64,000 nucleotides of DNA from Malus domestica (lineage: Eukaryota; Streptophyta; Magnoliopsida; Rosales; Rosaceae). A program made the position numbers and the translations under genes. The notes under the pieces were generated by a model. The model had not been told where the DNA came from, searched no databases, and saw only the letters and a list, made by a program, of their open reading frames with translations. The first letter of the stretch is position 1; every line of letters begins with the position of its first letter. Shown here in pieces: positions 23,201 through 34,469 of this stretch. The stretch covers positions 1,245,001-1,309,000 of the forward strand of contig NC_091662.1 of assembly GCF_042453785.1 (NCBI RefSeq), read 5' to 3'.

Positions 23201-25850
23201 GCATATCAACCATCCCCATAACAGATTAAATATGTAAGCACAAGGTGCACATGAATTTAAAATAGCAAATGATATACATATGCACACACACACGCAATAT
23301 CCATTAAAGTGAGATTAGCTTCAGAAATTTTCAATTTTAAATTTACCCTGACTTCGATCCCTTCACTGCCACCAGCAATATTTGGCATTCCTATAGAGCC
23401 AAGAACAGCAGAGATTATCTGCTCAGACACAGAGATAAGGTGGAAATCATTACCATGAAAATTATTTACACCAAATAGGAATACAAAGTATATAATTAAA
23501 GACTCACCCGATTTACTTCAGGTGCAAACCCATCCCCTTGAACAGGCATGCTGAAAGTTTCAATGACAACACCAGGGCCAACATGACGGCTTGTACTTGA
23601 AGCCGGATTAGTTCCTACACAGAGAGTTGGCAGTATGAAAACAATGTCAATGACGTTAACAGTTGAATCAAAGATCTAGAAGAGAAATAAGGTTTGCCAC
23701 TAATGGTAACCAATCTTACAAAACAACCCAGGAACCCAAACTATCAGATAATTTGCCATCAATGTGCCCATAACTTAAAACATGTTAACAGATGTAGAAC
23801 TGTAGAATACTACATAGTATTAAGATCAACCTGGATGATCTGGTAATCCTTCAGGTGATGGTGGAATAGGTTGTCTCAAAACCAAATGTAAGGTGTGGCC
23901 ATCTTCAACATCTAAACTGTGTTAAGGAAATATCAAATCCGTAAAATGAAAAGTTGGTGAGTATAATGGAAATGGGCCGATGAAGCACACATAGAATTAA
24001 GTAACATAGAGGTGCCACAAGGTTTTCAAAACTAAAAAGTCTTCCACAATTCAAAAGACAAAAAGAATAGGATACGATAGGCAGAGAGAAGCTGATCATC
24101 CTTTAGAACTTTTCCTCGGCATATCAGTCGTTGTTGTTCTGATAGCACACCGGTGACAGAAGCAATCTGTTCTTTCAAAGCAGGAACTGGCATCTGCAGT
24201 TCAGAAGACACAATTTGGTAAATTCAAACCTGTTTGGAAAACTTCTACAAAAAAGACTTTCTACTAGCATGTCCTCACATGCAATATCCCTTCACCAATA
24301 AGCTTCAGTACTAACGTTTAGAGTTTTCACACATAAAGCACTTTTAACTGAAGGAAACTATCTCAACCTGTAAGAACATATTATATGGGTACACTAAAAA
24401 TGCACAAACATTATGGTGGTCAAGATTGTACACAAGGATATAACTGTTGCCCAAAAGCAGGAAATATAATGAAAAGTCACAAGAGATGCAACCTGTTTAT
24501 CCACCCTGAGAGTATAGGTTTGTGAATCCAATGTTTTAATTTTAATCTCAATAGTGGCTTCAGACCCTTCAACCTGCTCATCCATGGGAATATGTTCAGT
24601 ACCATTACTACCCATTCTCCTCAGACCGCAATGAACCTGCAAAAGAGAAAGAGTATAAATTATGAAACAGCTTTCTTTCTCCATTATTAGAGGTTGGGAT
24701 GGGGAAACTTGAGCATTCAATCAACTACTACTTTATATAATGACATTGATAATCGAAAAACATGAAAAACAAAATGAGAAAAAGGAAAAACCATTAATGT
24801 TATAAGGCATGCCCGTCTCTACTTAACCATAACACACAATTGTAGTAAAAACATGGGTAGCAATTCTTGGTTAATTCCCAAACCACCACAAGTATTTCCA
24901 ACGAAAAACTCGAATGTCCAGTCCAACATATATACAATATGTTTGATATTCCATTACCTAAGCCAACTTCAAAACATGATTTTGTGTAAATACAAACCCT
25001 TTCTCCCTATTCTTAGTTAACAACATTGCACTACACAGTCTGCACACATGCAAGGCATAGCATAAACGTTAGCATAAGGGCATTCATTACAGTTAAACGC
25101 CCCATCGCATCAAGAAAATTTATGACCAAAATCTACTCATCACCACAAGAAAACATCGTAACGGGAACTATAAGAAAAGCAACAGCACTCATATCACAAT
25201 TTCCCATTCTCTTTTTTCTTTTCATTGGCAGCATTCATTGGCAGCACGCATAAAACTTTGTTCGACTTTTGCAGGCTGAAACAAGATTTGGTTTTGTTTG
25301 AATTTAACAACTTCGAATGAACAACTAAATTCCCATTATTTTTGTCTTTGTGAAATTGGATTCAATCGCATGCAATCTCTCAAAACCTCAGTAAAGTGAA
25401 CACCTTTTACTCATCCACACGAACACATGATTAAAAAACACATCCTAAACAAAAAACAATCTAAAAACCTCAGAATTCCTGGAATCAAAAACAACCCAAG
25501 AACAAAAACCTCAGAATTCCAAAATCTAAAAAATCAACAAGGGCAATACATTCAAACCCAGAAAAACCAACCCAATAATCACCAAACCAAAAACTCAAAA
25601 ACCCCCAATTGAACACCAAATTAAAATCGAAAAAAACGAAAACCCAATACACAAAACATGATCATAGTTCTTACCTACGATACAGAAACTCCGAAAAGCT
25701 TCCAGAAGATGCAGAAGCGTGACAGAAGCCCTAGAGCGGCGGAAAACTATGTACAAAAGCCCTCGGAGACACAGAGGTTTATACGCAGGTGGTGGTCTCT
25801 GCCACTGAAATTTTTCTGGGTCGTCGTCCGCTCTGTCACTGTGTGGTAAA
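20251..25850 (-). CDS. BAG6/scythe-like ubiquitin-domain protein
   Basis: Minus-strand gene. Non-coding exon 1 is about 25850-25676 (donor GTAAGA). The start codon is at 24615 in exon 2. Coding exons: 24615-24493, 24193-24076, 23911-23831, 23614-23508, 23418-23347, 23195-23034, 22909-22840, 22740-22568, 22326-22162, 22070-21999, 21913-21784, about 21679-21230, 20914-20532 and 20343-20251, ending SKRQKVTTM and TAG. Phases agree across the junctions checked. The first exons form a ubiquitin fold (IEIKIKTLDSQTYTLRVDKQ, then ALKEQIASVTGV and QRLICRGKVLKDDQ, then DGHTLHLVLR). The rest is Ser/Pro/Gln-rich and disordered-looking. Family knowledge: the animal relative BAG6 chaperones tail-anchored and mislocalised proteins; a plant relative is Arabidopsis AT5G42220 (from memory). 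The donor of the 450-bp exon 13 is not certain. Confidence 0.85.
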
Positions 25851-26011
25851 TGATGGGGGAGTAGGGCAGGTCGAGGCAGGAGGGAAATATTTGTCTACTA
25901 AATTTTTTGCCTAAATTGGTGGTGGCAAAATCGAGCGGTAAATATTATTTTTACCTCCGGATTTTCATCGTCGGGATTGGTTCTTTTTTGTCTTACTGTT
26001 TGCTTCGAGAA

Positions 26012-26645
26012 ATTTTTTGTTAGTGACGGAAATATAGATGGTACATCACGTATTTTTATGTAAGTGGTGGAAAATTTTAATTTTTAAGTTATTAACCTTT
26101 TAACACACATACTCCATAATTTATATAAAAACACGTGGTATACCACCTCGTGTGACGATCACATTGAAAAATCTCTAGTGTGCTTCTTTGCAGCAAACAG
26201 TGAAGGGAAGAGAAAATAAAATAGAGCACGTAAGCTAGGACTAATATTTAAAGTTTACTCGACACCATCCATATTTGAAAATATCTAAAAATATTAGAGA
26301 AAGATATAGAAATAGGGATGAAGTTCTTATATCAAAGAAACTTTTAAACTTAAGTTAAAATCGACAAATGTCATTAATATTTTTTACACATCTGTTAAAT
26401 ATTAGAAAGCCTCTTAAATTTTGTCCAAACTAATGTATATAATCCCTAAAAGTTCATTTTAAATTTCCATCATTTCTATTGAAAGCAATGGATATTCATT
26501 ATTTGTCAATATTTTCACAAATTTGTATATCGATATTTGTGAAAATATCTTTAAAAAGTTAATAACTTAAAAATAAAATTTTCCACCATTTACATAAAAA
26601 CACGTAATATATCATCCGTATTCCTGTCATAATAAAAAATTTCCC
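26012..26645. mobile_element. Long-TIR non-autonomous DNA element
   Basis: The left arm (26012-26106) and right arm (26551-26645) are imperfect reverse complements for about 95 bp. For example, TTATGTAAGTGGTGGAAAAT on the left pairs with ATTTTCCACCATTTACATAA on the right. The core has no coding content. Long terminal inverted repeats suggest a Mutator-like or related MITE. I could not define the target duplication. Confidence 0.65.
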
Positions 26646-26831
26646 TTGTGAAATGGGCTTTTGGGAATAATAAATTGTAATTTGCTGGGCTTTGTCTGTT
26701 AGAGGGTTGTTATTTATTGGGCCAGTTGGCAATTGAGGTCTCACGTGACTTGCACGGCTCAATAGCCTTCCTTATATCGTAACGCTCATTCTCATATTTT
26801 AATATGTTACGAAATTGGTTTTATCCTTCTG

Positions 26832-28588
26832 TTGCTCCTTCGTCTTTTAGGATTTCCTTCGTCTTCTACCTCCAGCTTCATACGCCATTGTTACAGGGTC
26901 AAGGTTGAACCAGATCAGTGGGATGTCAATGATGAGAACAATGTGGACCGAATCAGTAATTCACCACCCGAACTTCTTGTTCGTATAGTGTCTTTCTTGC
27001 CGCTAAAGAAAGCAGTAGCTAGCAGCTACTAGTGTCCTTACGAGGCCATGGCGGTATGTCTGGGCGTCTGCTATGACTCTCAATTTCGAAGCTATTAACT
27101 TTGAAGGAGGTGATACTTAACACCGCTTCTTGTACCTCGAAGAAGAAACGAGAGACCGGGACAGTCATGGCTACGTCAATTGGGTGAATCACGTTGTGGA
27201 GCAGCACAGAGGACAATGCATGCATTGAACGATTCAGGGCTTGCTTTTTTATAGAAAGCGGATATGCAGCTTCCATTGATAAATGGATTCAATTTGCAAT
27301 GGAAAAGAGGGTTGAAATACTTGAGTTGGAGTTTCTGGCAGAATCAATTGCTTTCTTAGGTAATAACTATACATGCATTTCCCCAAAAACTACTACTGGG
27401 TCTGGAGATGGGTCCGTTTTCTGACGTTCCAAGTCTACCGCGCCTTGCGGAAACAATTTTGGTTTCAAGGCCCTCAAAGCTCTTCGAACGTTTTCAGTAT
27501 GTTGGTGTGACCGGAGAAGCTGTTGAGTTCTTATTGTCCAACTGTCCAGTTCTTGAACGATTATCGCTGAGTTTTGCCAAAGACTTAGTTAGTCTAAGAG
27601 TTGTTGGTCCCTCGATCGCATTGAAATATCTTCTGAGAATATTGTCGTGAACTCCAAAAGATTGAGATTTTTTATGCAAAAATTGTTTCGTTTAGTCATC
27701 ATGGATGGCTGGCAGATTTTCATTTCAATAATGTGCCGATGCTGGTTATTGAGGTATCCATTTCTAAGTTTGGCGTTCTTGCTGAATTTTTAAGGGGTGT
27801 CTTCAGCCGACTCTCATGCCAACTGTTTCATATAGAGATTCTGAAGCTGGATATCAGAGGAGCGGTTAGTATACCCATGTTGTTATATATGATGTGCCAG
27901 TTTCTTTTCTTCTTTGTTGTATTGTTTTGTTCCTAACTTTTTCGCTGGGTTTCAGGTTTACCATCAGAATTATAAATTTCCAGTGCTATCAAATCTGAAG
28001 CATTTGGAATTATTAGTTGATGCCGAATACTGTTTGTCCCTTGTTCACTTAGCTTCTTTGATGAACGCAGCTCCTAACTTGCAGAAACTTGTTTTGGGGG
28101 TATGTATGTGTTTGTTATCAATACATTACAAAGTATAACTTGATATTTGTATGTATGCATTTGCATTCGTATCTTCTCTCCCTTCTTTTACCAATATTTT
28201 CGAAGAACCAATAGTATAAATATTGGGGAGCAAAAGTTAAGGTTTTGAGTTTTGTCAAACTGTTTTCCTTGATGCAGTTGGGTTTCGGATCCAACGCAGA
28301 GATGGCAAAAATAGAGAAAGCTGCCCTGTGCCCCCCATCAGAACCTCAAGATAGTAGAAATAGCGGGGTATCGTGGTCATAAATGTTGTGTTAAGCATGT
28401 CAAGTACTTGATGAAGAACAAACGTTGAACGGGAGAAGATCGTTATTAATCCTGTCTGGTTTTGGTGTTGGCCTACGGGAATCGAGAGCAATGCCCTACC
28501 GGAGAATGAGGAAGAGAATGCGAGAGATCATGTTATTCGATATCTCAAGGAAAAAGTGCCTTCTACTGTAGATTTCGTATGCCTGTAA
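26832..28588 (+). pseudogene. F-box / LRR / FBD protein, degenerate
   Basis: An F-box core (DRISNSPPELLVRIVSFLPLK) near 26950-27010 runs into stops at about 27030. The following F-box text (RYVWASAMTLNFEAINFEG) is in another frame. Downstream frames carry the LRR-type segments VEFLLSNCPVLERLSLSF and LKHLELLVDAEY. At 28310-28588 there is an FBD domain (NLKIVEIAGYRGHK, VKHVKYLMKN, EKIVINPVWF, ARDHVIRYLKEKVPS) with a stop and a frameshift near 28427. The family provides substrate receptors of SCF ubiquitin ligases. Several independent breaks make a working product unlikely. Confidence 0.8.
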
Positions 28589-28681
28589 CAGTAACTAGTA
28601 ATTGCAGTGCAGTGCTTGCCAAGACGATATATCTAGAGTTTGTATTAGCGTCAACTATTAGCCTTTGAGCCTTGACTTAGA

Positions 28682-29665
28682 CCCCGTTTGGTATTGTATT
28701 TTTTTCATTAAAAACTGATTCACTTTAAAGTTATGTAGTTAAAAATGTTTGGTAAAAGTAAAATATCCTACTTATTTTAAAAGCAATTGGCTCCGGAGAA
28801 TAGCTTTTAAATGCTTTTAAAAGCTGCTTTAATAAAAAGCAGAGTTGTGTCTTTAATAAATATTTACAATTGTTTTATACCTTCATTATTTTTTTTTAAA
28901 TGACATTATTTAGCTTTCCACACACATTTTATCCTTTTAAAAAAATTAAATGCTACTATCTACCACTACAAATACTAACTTTACATCATCACTACCATTA
29001 CAACAACCCTTTTTGCCACTACCACTGCCATAACCACAACCTCCACCATTGTCACCACCATCACTACCTCCACCACCAACATTGTCACCACCATCACTAT
29101 CACCATTGTTACACCATTGCCGCCATCACCACCACCACCACCATCATTACCACAACCGCCTCCACTCCCACCACAACCAAAACTGCCACTACCACCATCA
29201 TTGCCGCCACCGCCACTACCACCATAATCGCAACCACCACCACTACCACCTCAACCGCCACTACCGGTGCTACCACCGCCCTACCACCATTGTGACCTCT
29301 CCTCGCCAACCAACACATCCCACTATTAGCACCATCACCATTACTACCACTGTTGTCCTCACCTCCAATTCTACTACAATGTCTATACAATTATATAACT
29401 TTACCAAACACTTTTACGGTGCTTTTATACTCATATAGCTTTTAAAATTCAATTAACCAAACACTCATCAACTTTATTTTACAGCTGATTATTTATTACT
29501 TTTACGGTGCTTTTTATACTCATCTAGCTTTTAAAATTCAATTAACCAAACACTCATCAACTTTATTTTACAGCTGATTATTCTTAATAAAGCACAACTG
29601 AAGCAGTTTAAAAAAAAGCACAACTGAAGCAGTTTAAAAAAAAACACAACAATCCCAAACTGGCC
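28682..29665. mobile_element. hAT-like non-autonomous element with CCA repeat core
   Basis: The ends are CCCCGTTTGGTATTG on the left and, reverse-complemented, GGCCAGTTTGGGATTG on the right. CTTAGA lies on both sides (28676-28681 and 29666-29671) as a likely target duplication. The core 28990-29380 is an imperfect (ACC/CCA)n triplet array that gives spurious His- and Thr-rich frames. An 88-bp tandem duplication (29411-29498 and 29499-29583) and a doubled AGCACAACTGAAGCAG sit near the right end. Confidence 0.65.
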
Positions 29666-29671
29666 CTTAGA

Positions 29672-30806
29672 TGCATGTATTAGTACTATCAACTATGTTA
29701 CTTGAGCCTTTTGGTCTTATTGGCTTCTTCTTTCCTAGCGTTTGACTGCTTTCTTCTTCCCCTCTCATGTTCTGTTCACTTTCACCCCTTCTCACCTAGT
29801 AATTTACCTCATCGTAAGCAGATTCTCGTTCCAAACTTGATCACATTGTTGAACACCTCTCCTGATAAAAGAGGACACCAATATCGTATATGAGACCCAC
29901 TGACATTAGAGAGGTGGTCTGTAATGCAGTCTTTCTAACACTATTTCATGCATGCTTTGGTATGGTAGTTTTCCAACCGTTAAAGTTTGACGGCACAACT
30001 GTAACTGTAGAGAAAGATTTCTATGTTACGACTTACGGATATATTTTCACCGACTCAACTCACCATGATGTATTGTGCCATAAAAGTTGTTCTTCTCAGT
30101 TGTGTGGGCCGCAATGGCCTAGCAAATATTGACCCAACAAGAAACATGTGAGCTCACATGTAAAGGCAGAAGGAGTGATCCCTCAATTTTCACACCAAAT
30201 GCATTCAATATCTAAAAAATGGTGGCTCAGTCCAGAATCATTGGTGGGCCCCGTTGCCTGATTCAACAAAGACATACTTCTCCATACAAACACCAACATT
30301 GTAGCCATTAGACTTAAATTTCTAGCTCCTTGCAGATAGTACAATCATTCATTATTGTCCACTATTTTCGGAGAGATTTTTACATTGTTAAGTATTGTTA
30401 ACTTGTTATCAATTTGTTAATGTTATAATGAAAAAAAATACATCTTGATATAATCAATATATGGATATCATAATCAAGAGAACGTCAACAAAGTGTGTCA
30501 TTTTGTTTTTCTTTGTAACATTAGTGTTACAACTTACAAATAATATCCCAAGTGAGCACTCCATAAGTGCTTTTCTCATTTGTACTCAATCATCCAAATC
30601 TTAGCCTTCAAAACTAAAACAATAACAAAATCCCAATAGAATATCATAGTTCCCTGTACACAAAGCTAGCCCTAAATTCTGCAGCATTTTCTGAAATGCT
30701 GTCCAACTTCTCTATCTAATATTTCCTCATTTATTTTGTCCAACACCTTTCCACTACTAGTTTTTGTGTTTTTCTTTGTTTATCTTTATTCACTACTAGA
30801 AACTCA
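29672..30806. other. Spacer; 3' flank of the GOLVEN-type gene
   Basis: No gene recognised. Plus-strand frames at 29702-29893 and 29890-30132 have no family features. AT-rich sequence. Confidence 0.45.
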
Positions 30807-32260
30807 TCAGTTGTGTATCGGAGGTTTTCTCCTTGCCGGAGAATAGTCCATTTCCGTCATGTCTGCAAGGTCCGGATAGTGCTGGTGAGCTGCAGCAGCC
30901 TCCCGCTGCTTAGAAATAACTGGTGATTTTGCTCTGACATTCCCATTTTTTCCACCATGTTGTGTAGTACTTTTAATGTTTTCGCCTTTCGGTTCGGGAT
31001 CACCTCTCTTTTCCCTTCCATTCTTCTCATTCTGTACATGGATCACATAGAGGAAGTTTTCACATCTAACCCTTAGAAATTATCAGTATATTAATTCTAG
31101 TTACTTTCATTAATTAAGAACCAACCTTTGAAGTGGTGGTAGTGGTAGTACTAGAGGGGGATGTGGCAGAGATTAGTTTTCTAGTGCTTCCTGCAACAAT
31201 ACAAATGAAAACCACTTGATTAATTTTGGTAGGTCCTCTTTTTTTAGCAGCAACTTTAATTTACTGCATAATCTTACTAAGAAAATGGCCACATGATTTA
31301 GTAAAATTCATGACTAGTACTGCAAGTCTATAGTTAGATTAGTTTTTTCGGGACAAAGATTGTTCTGCAGAATACATGATAATTGTAGAGGTATCATTCT
31401 TCTGATAAAACTCAAAACGGAAAACTAAATCGTTGTCAGACGGTCCTTTTAATGGCCGAAAATAATGGATAAAAGAAGAATGAATTGATGATCTAGCTCT
31501 AGCTCTCTATAAATTAAGGTAACTACGTAATCCTAATGGTGCTTGGGTCTGTGATGACTAGGTCCGCAATAATCTTCATGGATATTTGGTAACTGGTGGT
31601 GTGACAACTTCTTGGATTCTCTAAAAACTGTTTTCTTCAAGGTACCTGATGATGCAATATTACTAGGCTCTCCTGCAAGACCAGCTGCTGCAATATTACT
31701 TCTTTTCACCACAGAATTTTCCTCTTTCTGCATTTAACAAAAAAATTATGGAATTACTATTGTAAGAATCATGTTGTACTAAAAGAGTAATTAAGAAACG
31801 TATAAATGTATATACGAGGAACTTCATAAGGGATTCTGTTGCACTATAACAAAGGAACAGACAGAGATTAATGAAATAATTCATCGCCTTCCAAATGGTT
31901 GTATCACTCATATATTGCATATACATCAATATATCACCCACGTATTATCATAACGTGAAAACCTATCCCCTTTTTGCTACAGTGCAGCGGGATCTTCACT
32001 AAGAACAAAGAACAGAAGTACTCACGTGGATATTATTGTTCTGCTGTCTAACTGAGATGAATCCTTTCTCCAAACGAATCCCTTCAAGAAAGAAAACAAC
32101 AACAAATATAAGTTACTTTCATAACCAATATTCATAACAATAACTAGGCGTATAAGTGAATATTTTTGCATATATATATAATTGTATAAGTACCTTGAGC
32201 CTGAGAAAGGAGGAGGGAAAAAAGAAGAAGAAGAGATACTGCTGAAGATGAAGTAGTCAT
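30807..32260 (-). CDS. GOLVEN/RGF/CLEL secreted peptide precursor
   Basis: Five exons on the minus strand: 32260-32194 (signal peptide MTTSSSAVSLLLLFSLLLSQ), 32081-32026, 31727-31646, 31190-31126 and 31031-30807. All junctions are AG/GT and in phase, giving 164 codons plus stop. The protein has a cleavable N-terminal signal, a variable polar middle, and a C-terminal motif DYSPARRKPPIHN immediately before the stop. That motif fits the root meristem growth factor/GOLVEN peptides, which start with Asp-Tyr (Tyr sulfated), have internal Pro (hydroxylated) and end His-Asn; RGF1 is DYSNPGHHPPRHN. Family role: apoplastic signals perceived by RGI/RGFR LRR kinases, controlling root meristem size, gravitropism and lateral roots. 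Which member this is cannot be told from sequence alone. Confidence 0.88.
31533..31727 (-). CDS. Alternative terminal exon of the GOLVEN precursor, second peptide
   Basis: If the donor at 31646/31645 (TCATCAG|GTACCT) is not used, exon 3 continues in frame for 37 more residues to TAG 31533-31535. The added tail ends HEDYCGPSHHRPKHH. The last 13 residues, DYCGPSHHRPKHH, align position by position with RGF1-type peptides (D1 Y2, P5, H7 H8, P10, H12). The isoform would have the same signal peptide and 105 codons. Seen directly: the open frame and the motif. Inferred: that the read-through form is made. It could be a relic exon. Confidence 0.6.
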   Translation of the reverse strand, partial: KEENSVVKRSNIAAAGLAGEPSNIASSGTLKKTVFRESKKLSHHQLPNIHEDYCGPSHHRPKHH

Positions 32261-32522
32261 TTGGAGTGTATCTTATGAATCTGCAGAGATGGCAGATCAA
32301 TTGATATGGAGAGATGAAAAAGGATTGGATGTCAGGAACAAAACTGTTGTGTTTTCTGCAGGTTTCTCTTTTCGTATATATCTGTTGAGGAACTTGAATA
32401 TGGACAGTATGGGAACTTCTGAATGGTATGGTTGGGGGGATGCCTGCTTAAATACATACATATACACGCACATATTTATAAGATCTTTGGGCACACATTT
32501 ATCTTCTCCCGACAAGAGATTT

Positions 32523-32549
32523 TTGTGTCGGGAACATGTCCCGACACAA
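32523..32549. repeat. Short perfect hairpin
   Basis: The 11-base arms TTGTGTCGGGA and TCCCGACACAA are separated by ACATG. A related phrase CTCCCGACAAGAG lies just upstream. It may be the end of a small DNA element. Confidence 0.6.
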
Positions 32550-32560
32550 CAAATGTAATA

Positions 32561-33939
32561 ATACAACTGGTTAAAAATTTAAAAACAATTCAACCAATTA
32601 TATTATGACACTTAGTGTAATGAACCGTGTTCTCAATACACTATTTTTCCCCGTAACTTGAGTAGGATAAAGTGTAGTCTTTGTCCAAATAAATTAAAGA
32701 CATCTTTTAGAAGGATAGAATAATAATTTGGATTAAGGTTGTGTTAATGAAAATTCCAAGTTCAAAAGGCAGCTGATTATGGGGACAAGAATTGTCTTTT
32801 ACTCATATAAAGTATGAAAAGCAGATTTTCTTTGCATAGAATTAAATGTCCCATCTTTTCAGGGTATGATGAGGATTTGCTGAATCCTCTTTTCAAATCT
32901 TGTTTTAAATATGAATTAATTGACCAAGATGATTTACCGGTTTGCTCTATTTACTCGAGAGATAATTAGGTACAATTGGATTTATATTTTTCTTGACCTA
33001 AAACATTAGGTAAAAAGTGATATAGACATGACATGAGAACGTAATAATGCACTTCGTTCATTGCACTAGTTAGGTTTGAGTCCTATATTCTCATATGCAT
33101 GATGTATCAAATCCCATTTCACAATTCGTACACTTTTGCTTTTCATGTTGTATCTCATTTTTCATGTAACAAAATAAACAAATCTTACCGTAGGATTAGA
33201 CAACATGACTTGCCAAGTGATACCAACTGCTATGCTTTATACATTATTTGGTCAGTTAATGAATTTGAAGCTTTGTTCTTGGAGAAAGCCAACAGACATC
33301 ATATGTGGCAAAGCATACGCGTTCCGTTTTGAGTGATTAATCAGATCGTATGGTATGGCTGATTGGAGTGAGGGATGGGACTGTCCGCACTGCATGATGT
33401 AATTCATGAAAAACCTTGGTAAATGGAAATTTCATGCCGAGATCCTCGCTGGATCTCATATTTCAGAGCAAAAGGAGTAAGTAATCTGGACAACTCATTA
33501 ATTCTAAATTTTACGATCTCATTAGTTTATCCTACTGGCCCGCCTAAAAAAAATAAAAATTAAGGGTCTGAATCTCTCTCTTCCTCCCGTAAACGGTCCA
33601 AATAGCACTATTTGTTGCCCCTGGAATACCAAGACTGACGTTTCAAGTTGAAAATAATAATTCTTCTTCATCATTTGATAAATCAAATAACTCTATCTCC
33701 TTACATTGTTAGTTCGGGGGTTTAGGTTTATGCTACTTTGGTATAGATATATAGTAAATAAATAATTACCACATAGAAGTGTTTTAATACTATATACGTC
33801 ATGTCGTTTCGCCTCTATATTTTAACAAGATGATATATGTACAACACAAAATGTTTAATTACACTAAGGGACTATTAAAACTTGATATAAAGTAAGAAAC
33901 ATACTGTTTTAATCAACCGGTCTAATTTACGTGTGAATG
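32561..33939. other. Spacer without recognised gene
   Basis: AT-rich flank upstream of the GOLVEN gene and beyond. No coding or RNA gene supported. Confidence 0.45.
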
Positions 33940-34007
33940 GAGTTTAAACCTTCATATCTGTGTTGATATGTTTGAGTTTAAAACTTCATATCTGTGTTGA
34001 TATGTTT
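33940..34007. repeat. Two-copy 34-bp tandem repeat
   Basis: The unit GAGTTTAAA(C/A)CTTCATATCT plus GTGTTGATATGTTT occurs twice with one difference. Confidence 0.8.
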
Positions 34008-34119
34008 GATATATCGAGTGAGAATATGCTAATGACAGGAATTCCAATAAGAATTATCGCAATGGTGAATTAGGCTCTGTCACGACTTGAGCTACCAAAA
34101 ACGAAGTGGGTAGCAAACT

Positions 34120-34295
34120 CACGTGTCACCGGCGACAAGGCGGAGTAAATGCCACGGCGACAGGCGAAGTTGAAAGTCACCATTTCACAACGCCCACCGG
34201 ACGTGGCAGTAATGTCTCTAGCTCATGGCTGCTTTCTCACGACAACTCCACGTGGAAGTCCACATCCAGCGGCCCCCACCAGAATATGACGTGGC
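34120..34295. promoter_or_regulatory. Cluster of G-box/ABRE motifs
   Basis: Four ACGT-core elements lie in 175 bp: CACGTGTC at 34120-34127, ACGTGGC at 34201-34207, CCACGTGG at 34248-34255 and ACGTGGC at 34289-34295. They sit in a GC-rich island (34080-34450) within AT-rich surroundings. Known role: bZIP/ABF binding in ABA-responsive promoters. No gene start was recognised within 1 kb on either strand. Confidence 0.45.
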
Positions 34296-34469
34296 AAACA
34301 ATTTGGCCATGTGAGCACCGCCGCATCACGAGGCATGTCTGTCCTTTAACCGTCAAAGAAACATCCCGGGACCCGGGACGACGTTTGTCGAAGCTGCCAA
34401 GCGCGCGGAATGTGACGACTTTCGCAAACATCTCTTTTCAGGGCGGTTTGCCGATCATACACTGTGCTT

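Noticed and set aside
29049..29438. Long His/Thr-rich frames on both strands
   Set aside because: Produced by the imperfect CCA triplet array; every frame is open because the array lacks stops.
29890..30132. 80-codon frame beginning MRPTDIREVV
   Set aside because: No family likeness, no partners in phase and no flanking gene structure. Left as unsupported.
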